Position numbers and translations under genes: made by a program
In this document: positions 36,201 to 44,321 of the stretch, piece by piece
Layout: every line of letters starts with the position of its first letter
How positions within the stretch are numbered: position 1 is the first letter of the stretch
Assembly (NCBI GenBank): GCA_019638015.1
Contig: JAHBUP010000001.1
Location: 1-64,000 of the forward strand
Reading direction: 5' to 3'
Source of the DNA: Melioribacteraceae bacterium
GTDB taxonomy: Bacteria; Bacteroidota; Ignavibacteria; Ignavibacteriales; Melioribacteraceae
DNA length: 64,000 bases
The notes under the pieces: model-generated
What the model saw: only the letters and a program-made list of their open reading frames with translations
Databases searched by the model: none
What the model was told of the DNA's origin: nothing

Positions 36201-36537
36201 GTTCCGTCCAGTTGCGACCATTGTAAAAAAATAATTGTGATTCAGAACTGTCGGTTAATCTTGTTGCCCATATTTTTGAGTGGTCAAGAATAAATGTTCT
36301 ATCTATATTTATCGGAGCTTGTCTCTCAATCTCAATAAATTCATTGTTGGATTGTTTAAATATTTTACTGCCCACAAGATAAATAGTGTTATTAACTAAT
36401 TTCAGCGACTTAAGTTTTGATTGGTCGGGCGAGCTTATTAATTGCCATGATGGTTGAGAATATATATTTTGAAAAAAAAATATTAAAACCAGACTACAAA
36501 TGGTTCTGATGAACTTTGCTATAACTATTTTCTTCAA
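33241..36537 (-). CDS. Hybrid sensor: FG-GAP/UnbV propeller fused to NarX-type histidine kinase
   Basis: A 1098-residue protein. Signal peptide (about 1-28), a first propeller-like part (about 30-300), then at least seven FG-GAP/VCBS-type repeats with calcium-loop motifs such as DFDGDGNLD and DIDNDGDLD (about 330-665). An ASPIC/UnbV domain follows (about 680-780), then three membrane helices (about 796-885), and a HisKA_3 histidine in SRDLHDDLASN (about 894) with a HATPase domain (IANTIKHSQ, then GGNGLRNM). The order puts the propeller outside and the kinase in the cytoplasm. The response regulator gene is next. FG-GAP/UnbV proteins are usually secreted enzymes or adhesins, so this sensor architecture is uncommon. 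TTG start. Confidence 0.88.
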   Translation of the reverse strand: MKKIVIAKFIRTICSLVLIFFFQNIYSQPSWQLISSPDQSKLKSLKLVNNTIYLVGSKIFKQSNNEFIEIERQAPINIDRTFILDHSKIWATRLTDSSESQLFFYNGRNWTELNNPLVNNITSMNFKDEKNGFIGGLGELVQITNGISYNLPSPTINTIEEIEPIQDDKNIIRTVAGELFLFNKGVWQQLLKNDHIYDIYFTKEKIGYALARGKFYKYLEGNWSLHSESELLEGISQFFFFSENNIWAAGYNGKIIRYLNGSWISEKTPINENLFGILMLSDVEGFVCGDHGTLLRYSENKLPPVNNVITFSPIHLFNASKTVDDEYGVSINDFDGDGNLDILTACIFEPERLYINYGLNFRDEAQERKINSASSLEENSTTLLNLGVAAGDIDNDGDLDIYITSLNGKNKLFVNNGNGYFKDFSNQAGVEGLDSERTSSAIFADFNNDGNLDLLVVNENSGNRLYINNGAGYFTEVTEKVGLIKDRGSVSAIVGDIDGDNDLDVYICRWGSKNLFYLNNLETGKLNFTEVGEQRGTSGLNYTKSNGAVFFDFDNDGDLDLFVTNRKHPNRLYINDGGGFFTDLTKSMIGLDSLKSYGVVAGDFDQDGYTDIYVNNIGPNKLYLNHKGKYFTEASDIYGVNIEGYSTGSGAADIDNDGDLDIYVANYLGVTSRLLRNNHNSTNFIKLSFSCSVSNKFGYGAKVWLYKKNERGTKALVGYKENNTFTGYASQGPPQIHFGVDSNYSYELEVFFPSSKITKKILNIKAGSSLIIYEEEGVQFYLSTIWRVITKLSVDRRFYIELIKITIFGFLLFLWNLFVFKKEITRISRIVHLMVILINYFVLVIVLYDENFVFAHLFPVVTSAILFTGSYFYIERRKAIEEKQTLREKISRDLHDDLASNLSAVSLFAGSLKGAQKNYNKQNEIINKLERIITEAQQSLTEIVWSVTPQNDKLENLIEKIRSYSKNILITANMNVKLEIESNFENKVITHEFRRNIFLIFKEAIANTIKHSQAKNVNISFYDEGSKFIMIIKDDGVGFTDKEISEVENYDDSNTIKKRSGGNGLRNMVSRAEELNAQLEIESALNKGVKIKLKCKMI

Positions 36538-36632
36538 AACGGCATAAATCTCTATTGTTTTCTATCTATAATATAGGAAAATAGAAACCAATACACTGCA
36601 GAAACCGCTTCCCAAAATTGTTTCAAAAAAAG

Positions 36633-37751
36633 TTAGGTGGTTTTTTTATAATTCAAGATAGCAAGCAGATTAAACACTACGGCAAATATTAATATTATAA
36701 TAAAGTGATTCGCCAGATCGGCGAAAACGCTTCCCTTCAGCACTATCATTCTCATTACCTCAATTAGATACCTGACCGGATTAATATAAGTTAAATATTG
36801 TGCCCAATCGGGCATGTTTTCAATCGGAGAAAACAATCCGCCGAGCAGAATAAAAACAAGCATAAAAAAGTAGGAGATAAACATTGCCTGCTGCTGCGTT
36901 TCGGCAAAAGTTGATGTTAGCAATCCAAAACCTAAAAGCGCGATCAAATAAATTCCGGCAAATAAATATCCAACTAAAAAGCTGCCTTCGGGGTAAATTC
37001 CATAAAACAAAAAGCTGATAACAAAACCGATCGTCATTACAATAATTCCCAATACCCAGAATGGAATAAGCTTTCCCAGAATGAACTGATATTTTTTTAT
37101 AGGAGAAACATTAAGCTGCTCAATTGTTCCCGCTTCTTTCTCTTTAACAATATTTAATGAAGACATTAAGAATCCCACGAGAGTAATTAAAAGCGCGAGA
37201 ACTCCGGGCACAATAAATATTTTATAATTCATTGAGGGATTAAACCAGTTTGAGCTTGTAATCTCGATAGTTGGGATTGTATTCGTCCTCGGCATCTGAA
37301 TCCACTCCAGCCGAATATCATTATTAAATTCCCTGATTATCGAATTAGAATATGATATCGCGAGTCCGGCTGTTTGTCCGCTGATCGCGTTAGCGGCAAT
37401 CATTATTTTTGATTGATTCTCGCGGATAAGATCTGTTTCGAATCGGGCCGGTATATGAATAATTAAATCCGCTTTATCTTTTTCAACCTGCGCCAGCGCT
37501 TCGGCATAGTTATCCGAATTATCCACCAGTTGAAAGTAACCGCTCGAAGTAAGTTTATTAATCAGCTTTCTCGAATATTCGGAATGATCCTGATCGACCA
37601 CCGCGAGAGTAATGTTCTTAATTTCATAAGTAGCCGCGTAGGGAAGGAGAATTAATTGAATAATCGGGACAACCAATATCATTCTTAATATAAGTTTGTC
37701 GCGCAGTATTTGTAAAAATTCTTTACGAAGTAAAAAATATAATGTTCTCAT
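36633..37751 (-). CDS. ABC-2 type efflux permease (YbhR-like)
   Basis: A permease of about 372 residues: one N-terminal membrane helix (about 22-42), a large periplasmic domain (about 45-170) and five C-terminal helices (from about 178, with KEKEAGTIEQLNVSPIKKYQ as the conserved cytoplasmic loop). It resembles YbhS/YbhR of the E. coli drug exporter. The upstream permease stops with TGATG, sharing a base with the ATG at 37751; a GTG one codon earlier is also possible. Last gene of the operon. Confidence 0.9.
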   Translation of the reverse strand: MRTLYFLLRKEFLQILRDKLILRMILVVPIIQLILLPYAATYEIKNITLAVVDQDHSEYSRKLINKLTSSGYFQLVDNSDNYAEALAQVEKDKADLIIHIPARFETDLIRENQSKIMIAANAISGQTAGLAISYSNSIIREFNNDIRLEWIQMPRTNTIPTIEITSSNWFNPSMNYKIFIVPGVLALLITLVGFLMSSLNIVKEKEAGTIEQLNVSPIKKYQFILGKLIPFWVLGIIVMTIGFVISFLFYGIYPEGSFLVGYLFAGIYLIALLGFGLLTSTFAETQQQAMFISYFFMLVFILLGGLFSPIENMPDWAQYLTYINPVRYLIEVMRMIVLKGSVFADLANHFIIILIFAVVFNLLAILNYKKTT

Positions 37752-38854
37752 CACAGCCTGATTTTAAATCTTTTAATACTAATAAACAGAAATGCCGCTG
37801 TCATTACCGAAATTATAATAAGCTCTTTCCAAACCTGTTCAATACCAAGCCCCTTAATCATTACGGATTTTACAATAATTATATACCATTTCGCCGGAAC
37901 AATATTTGAAATAATCTGCAGAATCAAAGGCATATTAGCAATTGGAAACGCGTATCCGCTCAACATTACAACGGGCAGCATTAATCCAAGCAGCGAAACC
38001 AACATTGCCGCCTGCTGTGTTTGGGTTACTGTTGATATAAGAATCCCGAGCGAGAGAGCGCAAAAAATATATAGGATTGTCGCCGAGAACAATAAAACCA
38101 GACTGCCGTTAATCGGCATTCCAAGAGCGAATACGCTTAATAATAAAATTGTAACCACATTTATAATTGATATTATAAAGTAGGGAACAACTTTGCTTAT
38201 AACCACCAGCCACGGCTTCATCGGAGATACAAGCAAAATCTCCATTGTCCCAAATTCCTTTTCGCGGACAATTGATATTGAAGTCATCATCGCGGAAATT
38301 AATAATAGAATCATTCCCATCACTCCGGGGACAGATGAATATGCTCCTTTCAATTCGGGATTATAAAGCATCCGCATTTCGGTATTTATAGAATATGGAA
38401 GCTTATTGTTCTGGTTCAGTTCGGCTTGATAATCTATTATTATCGAGCTGGCGTAATTTATAAGCGTGGTGGCCTGATTGGGATCGGTGGCGTCAGCTAT
38501 AATTTGTATCTGCGCTTTATTTGAATGTGAAAGCTCCTGCTGAAAATTTCGCTGGAATATTATCGCTAGTTTTATTTTTCCCGATCTGAACGCGTTTTCG
38601 ATCTGCGAATTATTCTCAAGCGAACGCTTAAGATCAAAGTATTGGCTGTTCTCGATCCGCTGAATAATATTTTGTGTGGCTTCATCTTTCGAATTATCGA
38701 GAATGGCAATGTTTGTATTCCGCACTTCATTAGTAATGGCGAATCCGAAAATCAATAACTGAACTACCGGCAGTCCAAGCAGAACCAGCATTGAGCGGGT
38801 ATCGCGCAGAATATGATGAAACTCTTTTTTAATAAATGTAATCAGCTGACTCAT
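37751..38854 (-). CDS. ABC-2 type efflux permease (YbhS-like)
   Basis: A permease of about 367 residues with the same layout as its neighbour: first helix at about 23-43, periplasmic domain, then a membrane core with VREKEFGTMEILLVSPMKPW as the conserved loop. The frame is open further upstream (to 38905), but ATG at 38854 with AGGCGAG upstream avoids overlap with the ATPase gene and fits the family N-terminus (MSQLITFIKKEF). The two permeases probably form a heterodimer. Confidence 0.9.
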   Translation of the reverse strand: MSQLITFIKKEFHHILRDTRSMLVLLGLPVVQLLIFGFAITNEVRNTNIAILDNSKDEATQNIIQRIENSQYFDLKRSLENNSQIENAFRSGKIKLAIIFQRNFQQELSHSNKAQIQIIADATDPNQATTLINYASSIIIDYQAELNQNNKLPYSINTEMRMLYNPELKGAYSSVPGVMGMILLLISAMMTSISIVREKEFGTMEILLVSPMKPWLVVISKVVPYFIISIINVVTILLLSVFALGMPINGSLVLLFSATILYIFCALSLGILISTVTQTQQAAMLVSLLGLMLPVVMLSGYAFPIANMPLILQIISNIVPAKWYIIIVKSVMIKGLGIEQVWKELIIISVMTAAFLFISIKRFKIRL

Positions 38855-38858
38855 ATTT

Positions 38859-39602
38859 TCACTCGCCTCTTTTCGCGCCGCGGGCAAGAGTAACAAAAAC
38901 CTCATCCATTGAATTGGCGTTAAATTTCCTTTTTAATTCTCCCGGCGAATCTAGCGCTTCAATAACTCCATCAACCATTATTGAAACACGGCCGCAATAT
39001 TCAGCTTCATCCATATAATGAGTTGTAACAAATACGGTAATGCCGTTATCGGCAGCCTCATAAATCATATCCCAAAACTGTCTGCGAGTTATCGGATCAA
39101 CACCGCCGGTCGGCTCATCAAGAAACACAATTTTAGGCTGATGTAAAATCGCGATGCTGAATGAAAGCTTCTGCTTCCACCCCAGCGGGAGAGAAGCTGC
39201 AAGTTTATTGGCTTCTTCATTTAAACCGAGTTTGCTGATAAGTTGATTGCCTTTACTCTCGATCTCCTTGTTTGTCAACCCATAAATACCGGCAAAGAGT
39301 TGAATATTTTCTTTTACTGTTAAGTCTTCGTATAAAGAAAACTTCTGACTCATATAGCCGATATTCTTTTTTATCTGTTCGGTTTGTTTATAAACATCAA
39401 ATCCGGCAACCGAAGCTTTACCCGATGTTGGATTGGAAATACCGATCAGCATTTTCATCGCCGTGGTTTTGCCGGCGCCGTTCGCGCCGAGGAATCCAAA
39501 AATTTCTCCTTTATATACATCAAATGAAATTTCGTTGACCGCGGTAAATGCGCCGAATTTCTTTGTAAGCTTTTCTGTATGAATTACAATTTCTCTGTTC
39601 AT
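38859..39602 (-). CDS. ABC transporter ATPase (YbhF half, C-terminal type)
   Basis: A 247-residue ATPase: Walker A GANGAGKTTA (about 41-50), Q-loop MSQKFSLY, signature-like LPLGWKQKLS, Walker B IVFLDEPTGGVDP and switch His in TTHYMDEAE. The signature LPLGWKQ replaces LSGGxxQ, as in one half of fused YbhF-type proteins. Together with the next ATPase it matches the two halves of YbhF, here as separate genes. Confidence 0.93.
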   Translation of the reverse strand: MNREIVIHTEKLTKKFGAFTAVNEISFDVYKGEIFGFLGANGAGKTTAMKMLIGISNPTSGKASVAGFDVYKQTEQIKKNIGYMSQKFSLYEDLTVKENIQLFAGIYGLTNKEIESKGNQLISKLGLNEEANKLAASLPLGWKQKLSFSIAILHQPKIVFLDEPTGGVDPITRRQFWDMIYEAADNGITVFVTTHYMDEAEYCGRVSIMVDGVIEALDSPGELKRKFNANSMDEVFVTLARGAKRGE

Positions 39603-39660
39603 GTTCTTTATAAATCACTCCTGAATAATTGAGCTGCTTTGGAGTTCGTTATCAAATGAT

Positions 39661-40587
39661 TTAACTTTTATTTTTCATCAGCCGCATAAAGCAATCCTCA
39701 ATACCCGGTTCAATTTCCATAATGTTGATTTTTGAATGTCCGGCGTTTATTAAATATTCATCAAGTTCTTTCACTGAATTTATATTCTCTTTCATTGTGA
39801 GATGATGATTGTCCCCGAAAGCGAAGCAGTCCTCTATATTATGGAAAGCGCGCAGATCGGTAAGCAGCTTAAACATATTCTCTGATTTTACGGAGAATAA
39901 AGTTTTATCAAATTGACTAACAATATTATTAGGGGAATCTATAGTCATTATTTTTCCCTTCTGCATCAGCGCGATTCTATCACAGAGCTTAGCCTCATCC
40001 ATATATGGAGTTGAAACAAGAATGCTGATTCCCTGCGTTTTCAATCTTTTTAACATTTCCCAAAATTCTTTTCTGGAAACCGGATCAACCCCGGTTGTGG
40101 GTTCATCAAGAAATAAAATTTTAGGTTTATGAATTAGAGCGCAGCAGAGAGCCAGTTTTTGTTTCATGCCTCCGCTAAGTTTACCGGCGCGCCTTGTTTT
40201 AAATGGTTCTAACTGTTTATAGATATCCTCGACGAGATTATAATTAGCTTCGATAGTTGTATTGAATATTGTCGCGAAGAATTCCAGATTTTCCTGAACG
40301 GTTAAATCCTGATACAATGAAAATTTACCCGGCATATAACCAACAACATCCCTTATTTCTTTATAACCGCTCACAACATCAATTCCCAAAACCTCCGCCG
40401 ATCCCCTATCGGCAAGCAGCAGAGTTGTAAGAATCCGGAAGATTGATGTTTTTCCAGCTCCATCCGGACCAATTAACCCAAAGAGTTCCCCCTCTTCAAT
40501 TGAAAGGGAAACATTATCAACCGCGGTAACAGTCGATTCCTTGGCCGGATAGTTTTTAACAATATTTTTTAATTCGACCGCGTTCAT
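39661..40587 (-). CDS. ABC transporter ATPase (YbhF half, N-terminal type)
   Basis: A 308-residue ATPase with Walker A GPDGAGKTSI (about 40-49), a normal signature LSGGMKQKL, Walker B ILFLDEPTTGVDP and the switch region STPYMDEAK, where Tyr or Pro stands in place of the usual His. The C-terminal 80 residues are an extra domain often found in drug-exporter ATPases. It lies 58 bases upstream of the other ATPase gene and 48 bases downstream of the HlyD-type gene in one operon. Confidence 0.92.
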   Translation of the reverse strand: MNAVELKNIVKNYPAKESTVTAVDNVSLSIEEGELFGLIGPDGAGKTSIFRILTTLLLADRGSAEVLGIDVVSGYKEIRDVVGYMPGKFSLYQDLTVQENLEFFATIFNTTIEANYNLVEDIYKQLEPFKTRRAGKLSGGMKQKLALCCALIHKPKILFLDEPTTGVDPVSRKEFWEMLKRLKTQGISILVSTPYMDEAKLCDRIALMQKGKIMTIDSPNNIVSQFDKTLFSVKSENMFKLLTDLRAFHNIEDCFAFGDNHHLTMKENINSVKELDEYLINAGHSKINIMEIEPGIEDCFMRLMKNKS

Positions 40588-40635
40588 TTAATTTATTTTG
40601 AATATTGATTTCAACCTAGAAACAACGTCCTTTAG

Positions 40636-41619
40636 TTAAAATTTTATCTCTCCGTACATTCCTATTTTTAAATAGCCGTCATTTTTAACTTTAACTTTTA
40701 CGGCGTAAACAAGATTAGCCCGCTCATCTTTTGTTTGAATTGTTTTAGGCGTGAATTCCGCTTTGGAAGAGATCCAATAAATCTCTCCATTCAATTCCTT
40801 TTGTTCCCCCTCTCCCTTATCAACAAACACTTTCACCTTCTGCCCCAACTTAACTTGCCCAAGCTGATCTCCATTTATGTAAGCGCGCAAAGTCATTATA
40901 GATAAATCCGCTATTTTATAGAGAGCTTTTCCATTAGCTGTTACTTCGTTTTGTTTGGTGTAACGGGAAAGAACGGTTCCGTCAACCGGATTTTTAATAA
41001 TACTTTTATTGATCTGGTCCTGTATCTGCTCGATCTGAATTTGTAGAGGATAGGTTTCGCTGCGCAATCCTTCTCTTGTAATATTTAAACTTGATTTCGA
41101 AGCGTTCAATTGTTTATTAAGAATTTCTATTTGAGAATTTATATCATCGAGTTGTTTGGTTGTTGCCGCGTTCGATTTAACCAGGTTTTCAATTCGTTTT
41201 TTCTCTGTGAGCGCTGTTTCAATTTGTTCTTGAATTGCCGCGATCTGAGTTGAAACATCCGGCAGCTTGCTTAACAGCGCTTTAATCGAGTATTCAAGCT
41301 GTTTCTTCTTTAAATAAAGCTGCGTGGTATCAACAACTCCAACTATTTGGTTTTGTTTGATGCCGAATCCCTCCTCAACATCAAATGCTACAAGTTTGCC
41401 AGCCGCTTCCGATGAGACAATTATCTCCTCTGCCTCAAATGTTCCGGTAGCGTCGAATTTGCCCTTTCCGGCGCCGCAAGCTGTAATCAATGCCGATATG
41501 AGAAAAAGGGGAATCAATTTATTTTTAAATAAATATATCCTCTCAAACTGATTGTCTTTCTTGGAAGTTTGCATCCTCTTTTTCTGTCCCTCTTTTAAAT
41601 AATTAATAATTGTTTTCAT
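40636..41619 (-). CDS. HlyD/MFP-family periplasmic adaptor (YbhG-like)
   Basis: A membrane-fusion protein of up to 327 residues, with a lipobox (LITAC) suggesting lipid anchoring. It has the lipoyl-like domain halves (TFEAEEIIVSSEAAGKLVAFDVEEG), a long coiled coil (about 95-200, with KRIENLVKSNAATTKQLDDI) and a C-terminal beta barrel. It links the inner-membrane ABC part to TolC. ATG at 41619 has no ribosome site; ATG at 41574 (16th codon) is a fair alternative and gives a more typical signal sequence. Confidence 0.9.
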   Translation of the reverse strand: MKTIINYLKEGQKKRMQTSKKDNQFERIYLFKNKLIPLFLISALITACGAGKGKFDATGTFEAEEIIVSSEAAGKLVAFDVEEGFGIKQNQIVGVVDTTQLYLKKKQLEYSIKALLSKLPDVSTQIAAIQEQIETALTEKKRIENLVKSNAATTKQLDDINSQIEILNKQLNASKSSLNITREGLRSETYPLQIQIEQIQDQINKSIIKNPVDGTVLSRYTKQNEVTANGKALYKIADLSIMTLRAYINGDQLGQVKLGQKVKVFVDKGEGEQKELNGEIYWISSKAEFTPKTIQTKDERANLVYAVKVKVKNDGYLKIGMYGEIKF

Positions 41620-41644
41620 TTTATATCTGCTGTTTTATTTCTAA

Positions 41645-42913
41645 TTAGTTTCCGGTTGTTATTAAATAATTCTGCCTTGCGAGCAGCAGCTGAATATTAT
41701 GAACCGCTAAATTCTGCCGCGCCTGATCTTCCGCGCTTAGCTCTCGAATAAAATCGTTAGAAGTAATCACTCCATTTTCAAGTTGAGATTTCGCGGATTC
41801 TTTTACAGAAGTTCTGATCTCTATTATTTTCTTATCCACTTCAATTAAAGAGTTTAGTTTTTCTATTTCGTTGTAATATTGTTTTAGATTAATGCTGGTA
41901 TTAAGAAGAAATGATTCTCTTTGTGTATCGATCGTTTTTTTATTTAATTCAAGAATTTCTTTTTCATTTCCAAACGAATATAGGTTTGATAGCGGCCAGT
42001 TAACTCGGGCGCCGGTTATATAGTACCAGTCAAATTCATTCTTAAGCATATTTAATGTTGGCTTGCCGTATCCCCCCTGAAAAAATAAACTTGCCTTAGG
42101 TAATATTTTTGAATTTGCTAATCCGTTTTGTTCTTCTATAATTTGGCTCTGAAACAAAAATAATTTTAGCTCGGGACGGTTAAGTTCTTCGCTTGGTAAT
42201 AACCCGTTAAACTCTGGTGTTTTCAGCTTTATAGGTTCTTCTAATTTTTGATTGAGTAATAGTGCGAGTATGTCCATAAAATTTTTTCGCGCTGATTTTA
42301 ATTCAATCTCTTTTTGAAGGGTTTTTAATTCTTCGGCTTTAAGAATATCTACATTTGTTTTTGTGGCGGTTCCATTTTCTAAAGCGGCAGAGAGCTTAGA
42401 TAGACTTGCGCTTAAATCTTGTTTCACTAAATTAAGTTGGGCGAGTTGTGATTCAAGCAATAAAATCCCAAAATATATTTGAGTGACTCTTTCTTTTATC
42501 TTCAGCAATTCAATTTCAAGTTTTTGATTTTCGGACTCAGCAATTGATTTTTGCATTCCGGCCTGAGAGCTCATAATTCCGCCGTCATATATTACCTGCG
42601 TTAAATCAACTACCGTTTTATACTGATCTTTTGTAAGCGATTCTATTTTAATTCCGGGAAATGAGATCGGCAGAGAAGTTACATCGGATTGATATGTTGC
42701 CTGTGCGGATATATTTATCTGAGGTAAATATCCTTTCCAGATATTGCTGACGCTGAATTCTTTACTCAGCTCAATATATTCTTTCTGTTTGATAAGGGGA
42801 TAGTTATCCCTCGCTTTCAAATAACATTCTTCAAGGGTTAGACTTGTTTGAGAATGAATATTTCCCGAAAGCCAAAAGAGAAGCGCTGCTAGTAATAATA
42901 ATTTCCTTTTCAT
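41645..42913 (-). CDS. TolC-family outer-membrane efflux protein
   Basis: A 422-residue outer-membrane factor with a signal peptide (about 1-21) and the two-fold helical repeat of TolC: TLEECYLKARDNYPLIKQKEY near the start and long heptad helices at about 110-215 and 310-420. Encoded directly between the TetR gene (9-base gap) and the adaptor gene (25-base gap), so this exporter brings its own outer-membrane channel. Confidence 0.92.
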   Translation of the reverse strand: MKRKLLLLAALLFWLSGNIHSQTSLTLEECYLKARDNYPLIKQKEYIELSKEFSVSNIWKGYLPQINISAQATYQSDVTSLPISFPGIKIESLTKDQYKTVVDLTQVIYDGGIMSSQAGMQKSIAESENQKLEIELLKIKERVTQIYFGILLLESQLAQLNLVKQDLSASLSKLSAALENGTATKTNVDILKAEELKTLQKEIELKSARKNFMDILALLLNQKLEEPIKLKTPEFNGLLPSEELNRPELKLFLFQSQIIEEQNGLANSKILPKASLFFQGGYGKPTLNMLKNEFDWYYITGARVNWPLSNLYSFGNEKEILELNKKTIDTQRESFLLNTSINLKQYYNEIEKLNSLIEVDKKIIEIRTSVKESAKSQLENGVITSNDFIRELSAEDQARQNLAVHNIQLLLARQNYLITTGN

Positions 42914-42922
42914 AATTATATC

Positions 42923-43525
42923 TTATTGCTTATTAATTGTATGATTAAATACTTCCCGCCCTTTTTCAGTTACAATTCCACCGATTATAACTTTAAAAGC
43001 ATAACGGGCAGCTTCTATAATTGAACAGTTATTGTTTAAAATAAAATCGGGATTGACAACGTTGCGTACCGACGCCACAAGCATGGTCATAATTAATGAA
43101 GTATGGTAATCTAAAAATAATCCCTCCTCCTTTCCCTGATCAATAATTCTGGTAATATTGCCGAGCATCATCTCGGTCCTGAAATTATCAATCTCATTCC
43201 ACAGAGATGGAAAATGTCTTTTCATCTCCTCCATTCTTGCTGTACTGATCTTTTCTGACGCCTTCGCCAGCACCTGCATTAACGCTTCAAGTTTTTCAAT
43301 AGCATTTTTATCGGTATTTAAAGCGGGGAGAATTCTATTCTTCATTTTATTCATAAAATGCTGAGCGATAGAATGAATTAAATCATCTTTAGAGGGAAAA
43401 AACTTATATATAGTTTTTTTACTCATTTTTAATTCTGCGGCCACCTCATCCATTGTAGTTTTATAAAATCCATCCCTAAAAAACTTTTCCTCCCCAATCT
43501 CAATTATTTTATCTTTTTCTTCCAT
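42923..43525 (-). CDS. TetR-family regulator of the efflux operon
   Basis: A 200-residue repressor. N-terminal helix-turn-helix (about 5-52, EKFFRDGFYKTTMDEVAAELKMSKKTIYKFFPSKDDL) and a helical ligand-binding part. First gene of the seven-gene operon that ends with the permeases. Two dyad repeats with GGAAAC/GTTTCC half-sites lie just upstream of its start, a probable operator for autoregulation. Gene order resembles E. coli ybiH (cecR)-ybhGFSR. Confidence 0.93.
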   Translation of the reverse strand: MEEKDKIIEIGEEKFFRDGFYKTTMDEVAAELKMSKKTIYKFFPSKDDLIHSIAQHFMNKMKNRILPALNTDKNAIEKLEALMQVLAKASEKISTARMEEMKRHFPSLWNEIDNFRTEMMLGNITRIIDQGKEEGLFLDYHTSLIMTMLVASVRNVVNPDFILNNNCSIIEAARYAFKVIIGGIVTEKGREVFNHTINKQ

Positions 43526-43535
43526 TTTTCCTCTT

Positions 43536-43605
43536 GGAAACTATTTAAGTTTTTCTGGTTTCCAAACTAAACAACGGAAACTAGTTTGTCAAGTAATAGT
43601 TTCCG
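43536..43605. promoter_or_regulatory. Tandem operator-like dyads upstream of the efflux operon
   Basis: Two inverted repeats lie in the 138-base gap between the divergent TetR genes: GGAAAC (43536-43541)/GTTTCC (43558-43563), and CGGAAACT (43575-43582)/AGTTTCCG (43598-43605), with spacers of 16 and 15 bases. Same half-site, similar spacing, next to a TetR gene start: probably TetR binding sites. The first dyad begins 11 bases before the efflux TetR start codon; which of the two TetR proteins binds is not shown. Confidence 0.65.
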
Positions 43606-43663
43606 CTCTAGGCGTTGATTTATTGAACGGTGTTTATTATTTTTTGGGTGTTAAAATTAATTA

Positions 43664-44278
43664 GTGAGTAGTTTGGGCATTTTAGAGAGAAAAGAGAGAG
43701 AGAAAAGTGAAATGCGGAAATTGATCGTTGATGCCGCTGTTTCGCTCTTTATGACTGATGGTTATAATAATGTTTCAATGAGAAAAATTGCCGAAAAAAT
43801 TGAGTACAGTCCCGCCACTCTATACACTTATTTTGAGGATAAAGGAGCTATTTTCTTTGAAATTTATAATCTCGGCTTTAAAAAATTTTATGAAAGTCAG
43901 CTGGCTGTTCAAACAATACCGGATCCAAAAGAACGCCTAATTGAACATGGGCGTGCATACCTAAAATTTACACTCGAAAACCAGGAGTATTACGATCTAA
44001 TTTTCATTGAGCATCATCCTTCTGAAAAAATAAAACAGTTTGAGGGATGGGATTTAAGTAAAAGAAGTTACCAGTTGCTTCGAACTAATGTACAGCAATG
44101 TATGGATGCTGGTTATTTTCAAAATCAGAATATTGATGTTGTTGCTTTTTCTTTGTGGAGCTTGGTTCACGGAGTTGCTTCAAACTATATTAGAAAAAAC
44201 ATGGAAATGATGAACGAAGAGGAAAAAAGATTTTTATTAGATAATTCGCTCGAGTTCTTGAGAAGTATTATTAAATAA
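43664..44278 (+). CDS. TetR-family regulator
   Basis: A 204-residue repressor: helix-turn-helix at about 18-65 (AAVSLFMTDGYNNVSMRKIAEKIEYSPATLYTYFEDKGAI) and a C-terminal domain of the TetR_C type (about 85-190). The start is GTG. It is followed after 43 bases by an epimerase gene on the same strand, which it may control. It faces the other TetR gene. Confidence 0.92.
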   Translation: MSSLGILERKEREKSEMRKLIVDAAVSLFMTDGYNNVSMRKIAEKIEYSPATLYTYFEDKGAIFFEIYNLGFKKFYESQLAVQTIPDPKERLIEHGRAYLKFTLENQEYYDLIFIEHHPSEKIKQFEGWDLSKRSYQLLRTNVQQCMDAGYFQNQNIDVVAFSLWSLVHGVASNYIRKNMEMMNEEEKRFLLDNSLEFLRSIIK

Positions 44279-44321
44279 ATACTTGTTCACAGTAATAAAA
44301 TTGAGATAAAAAAAGAGAATT

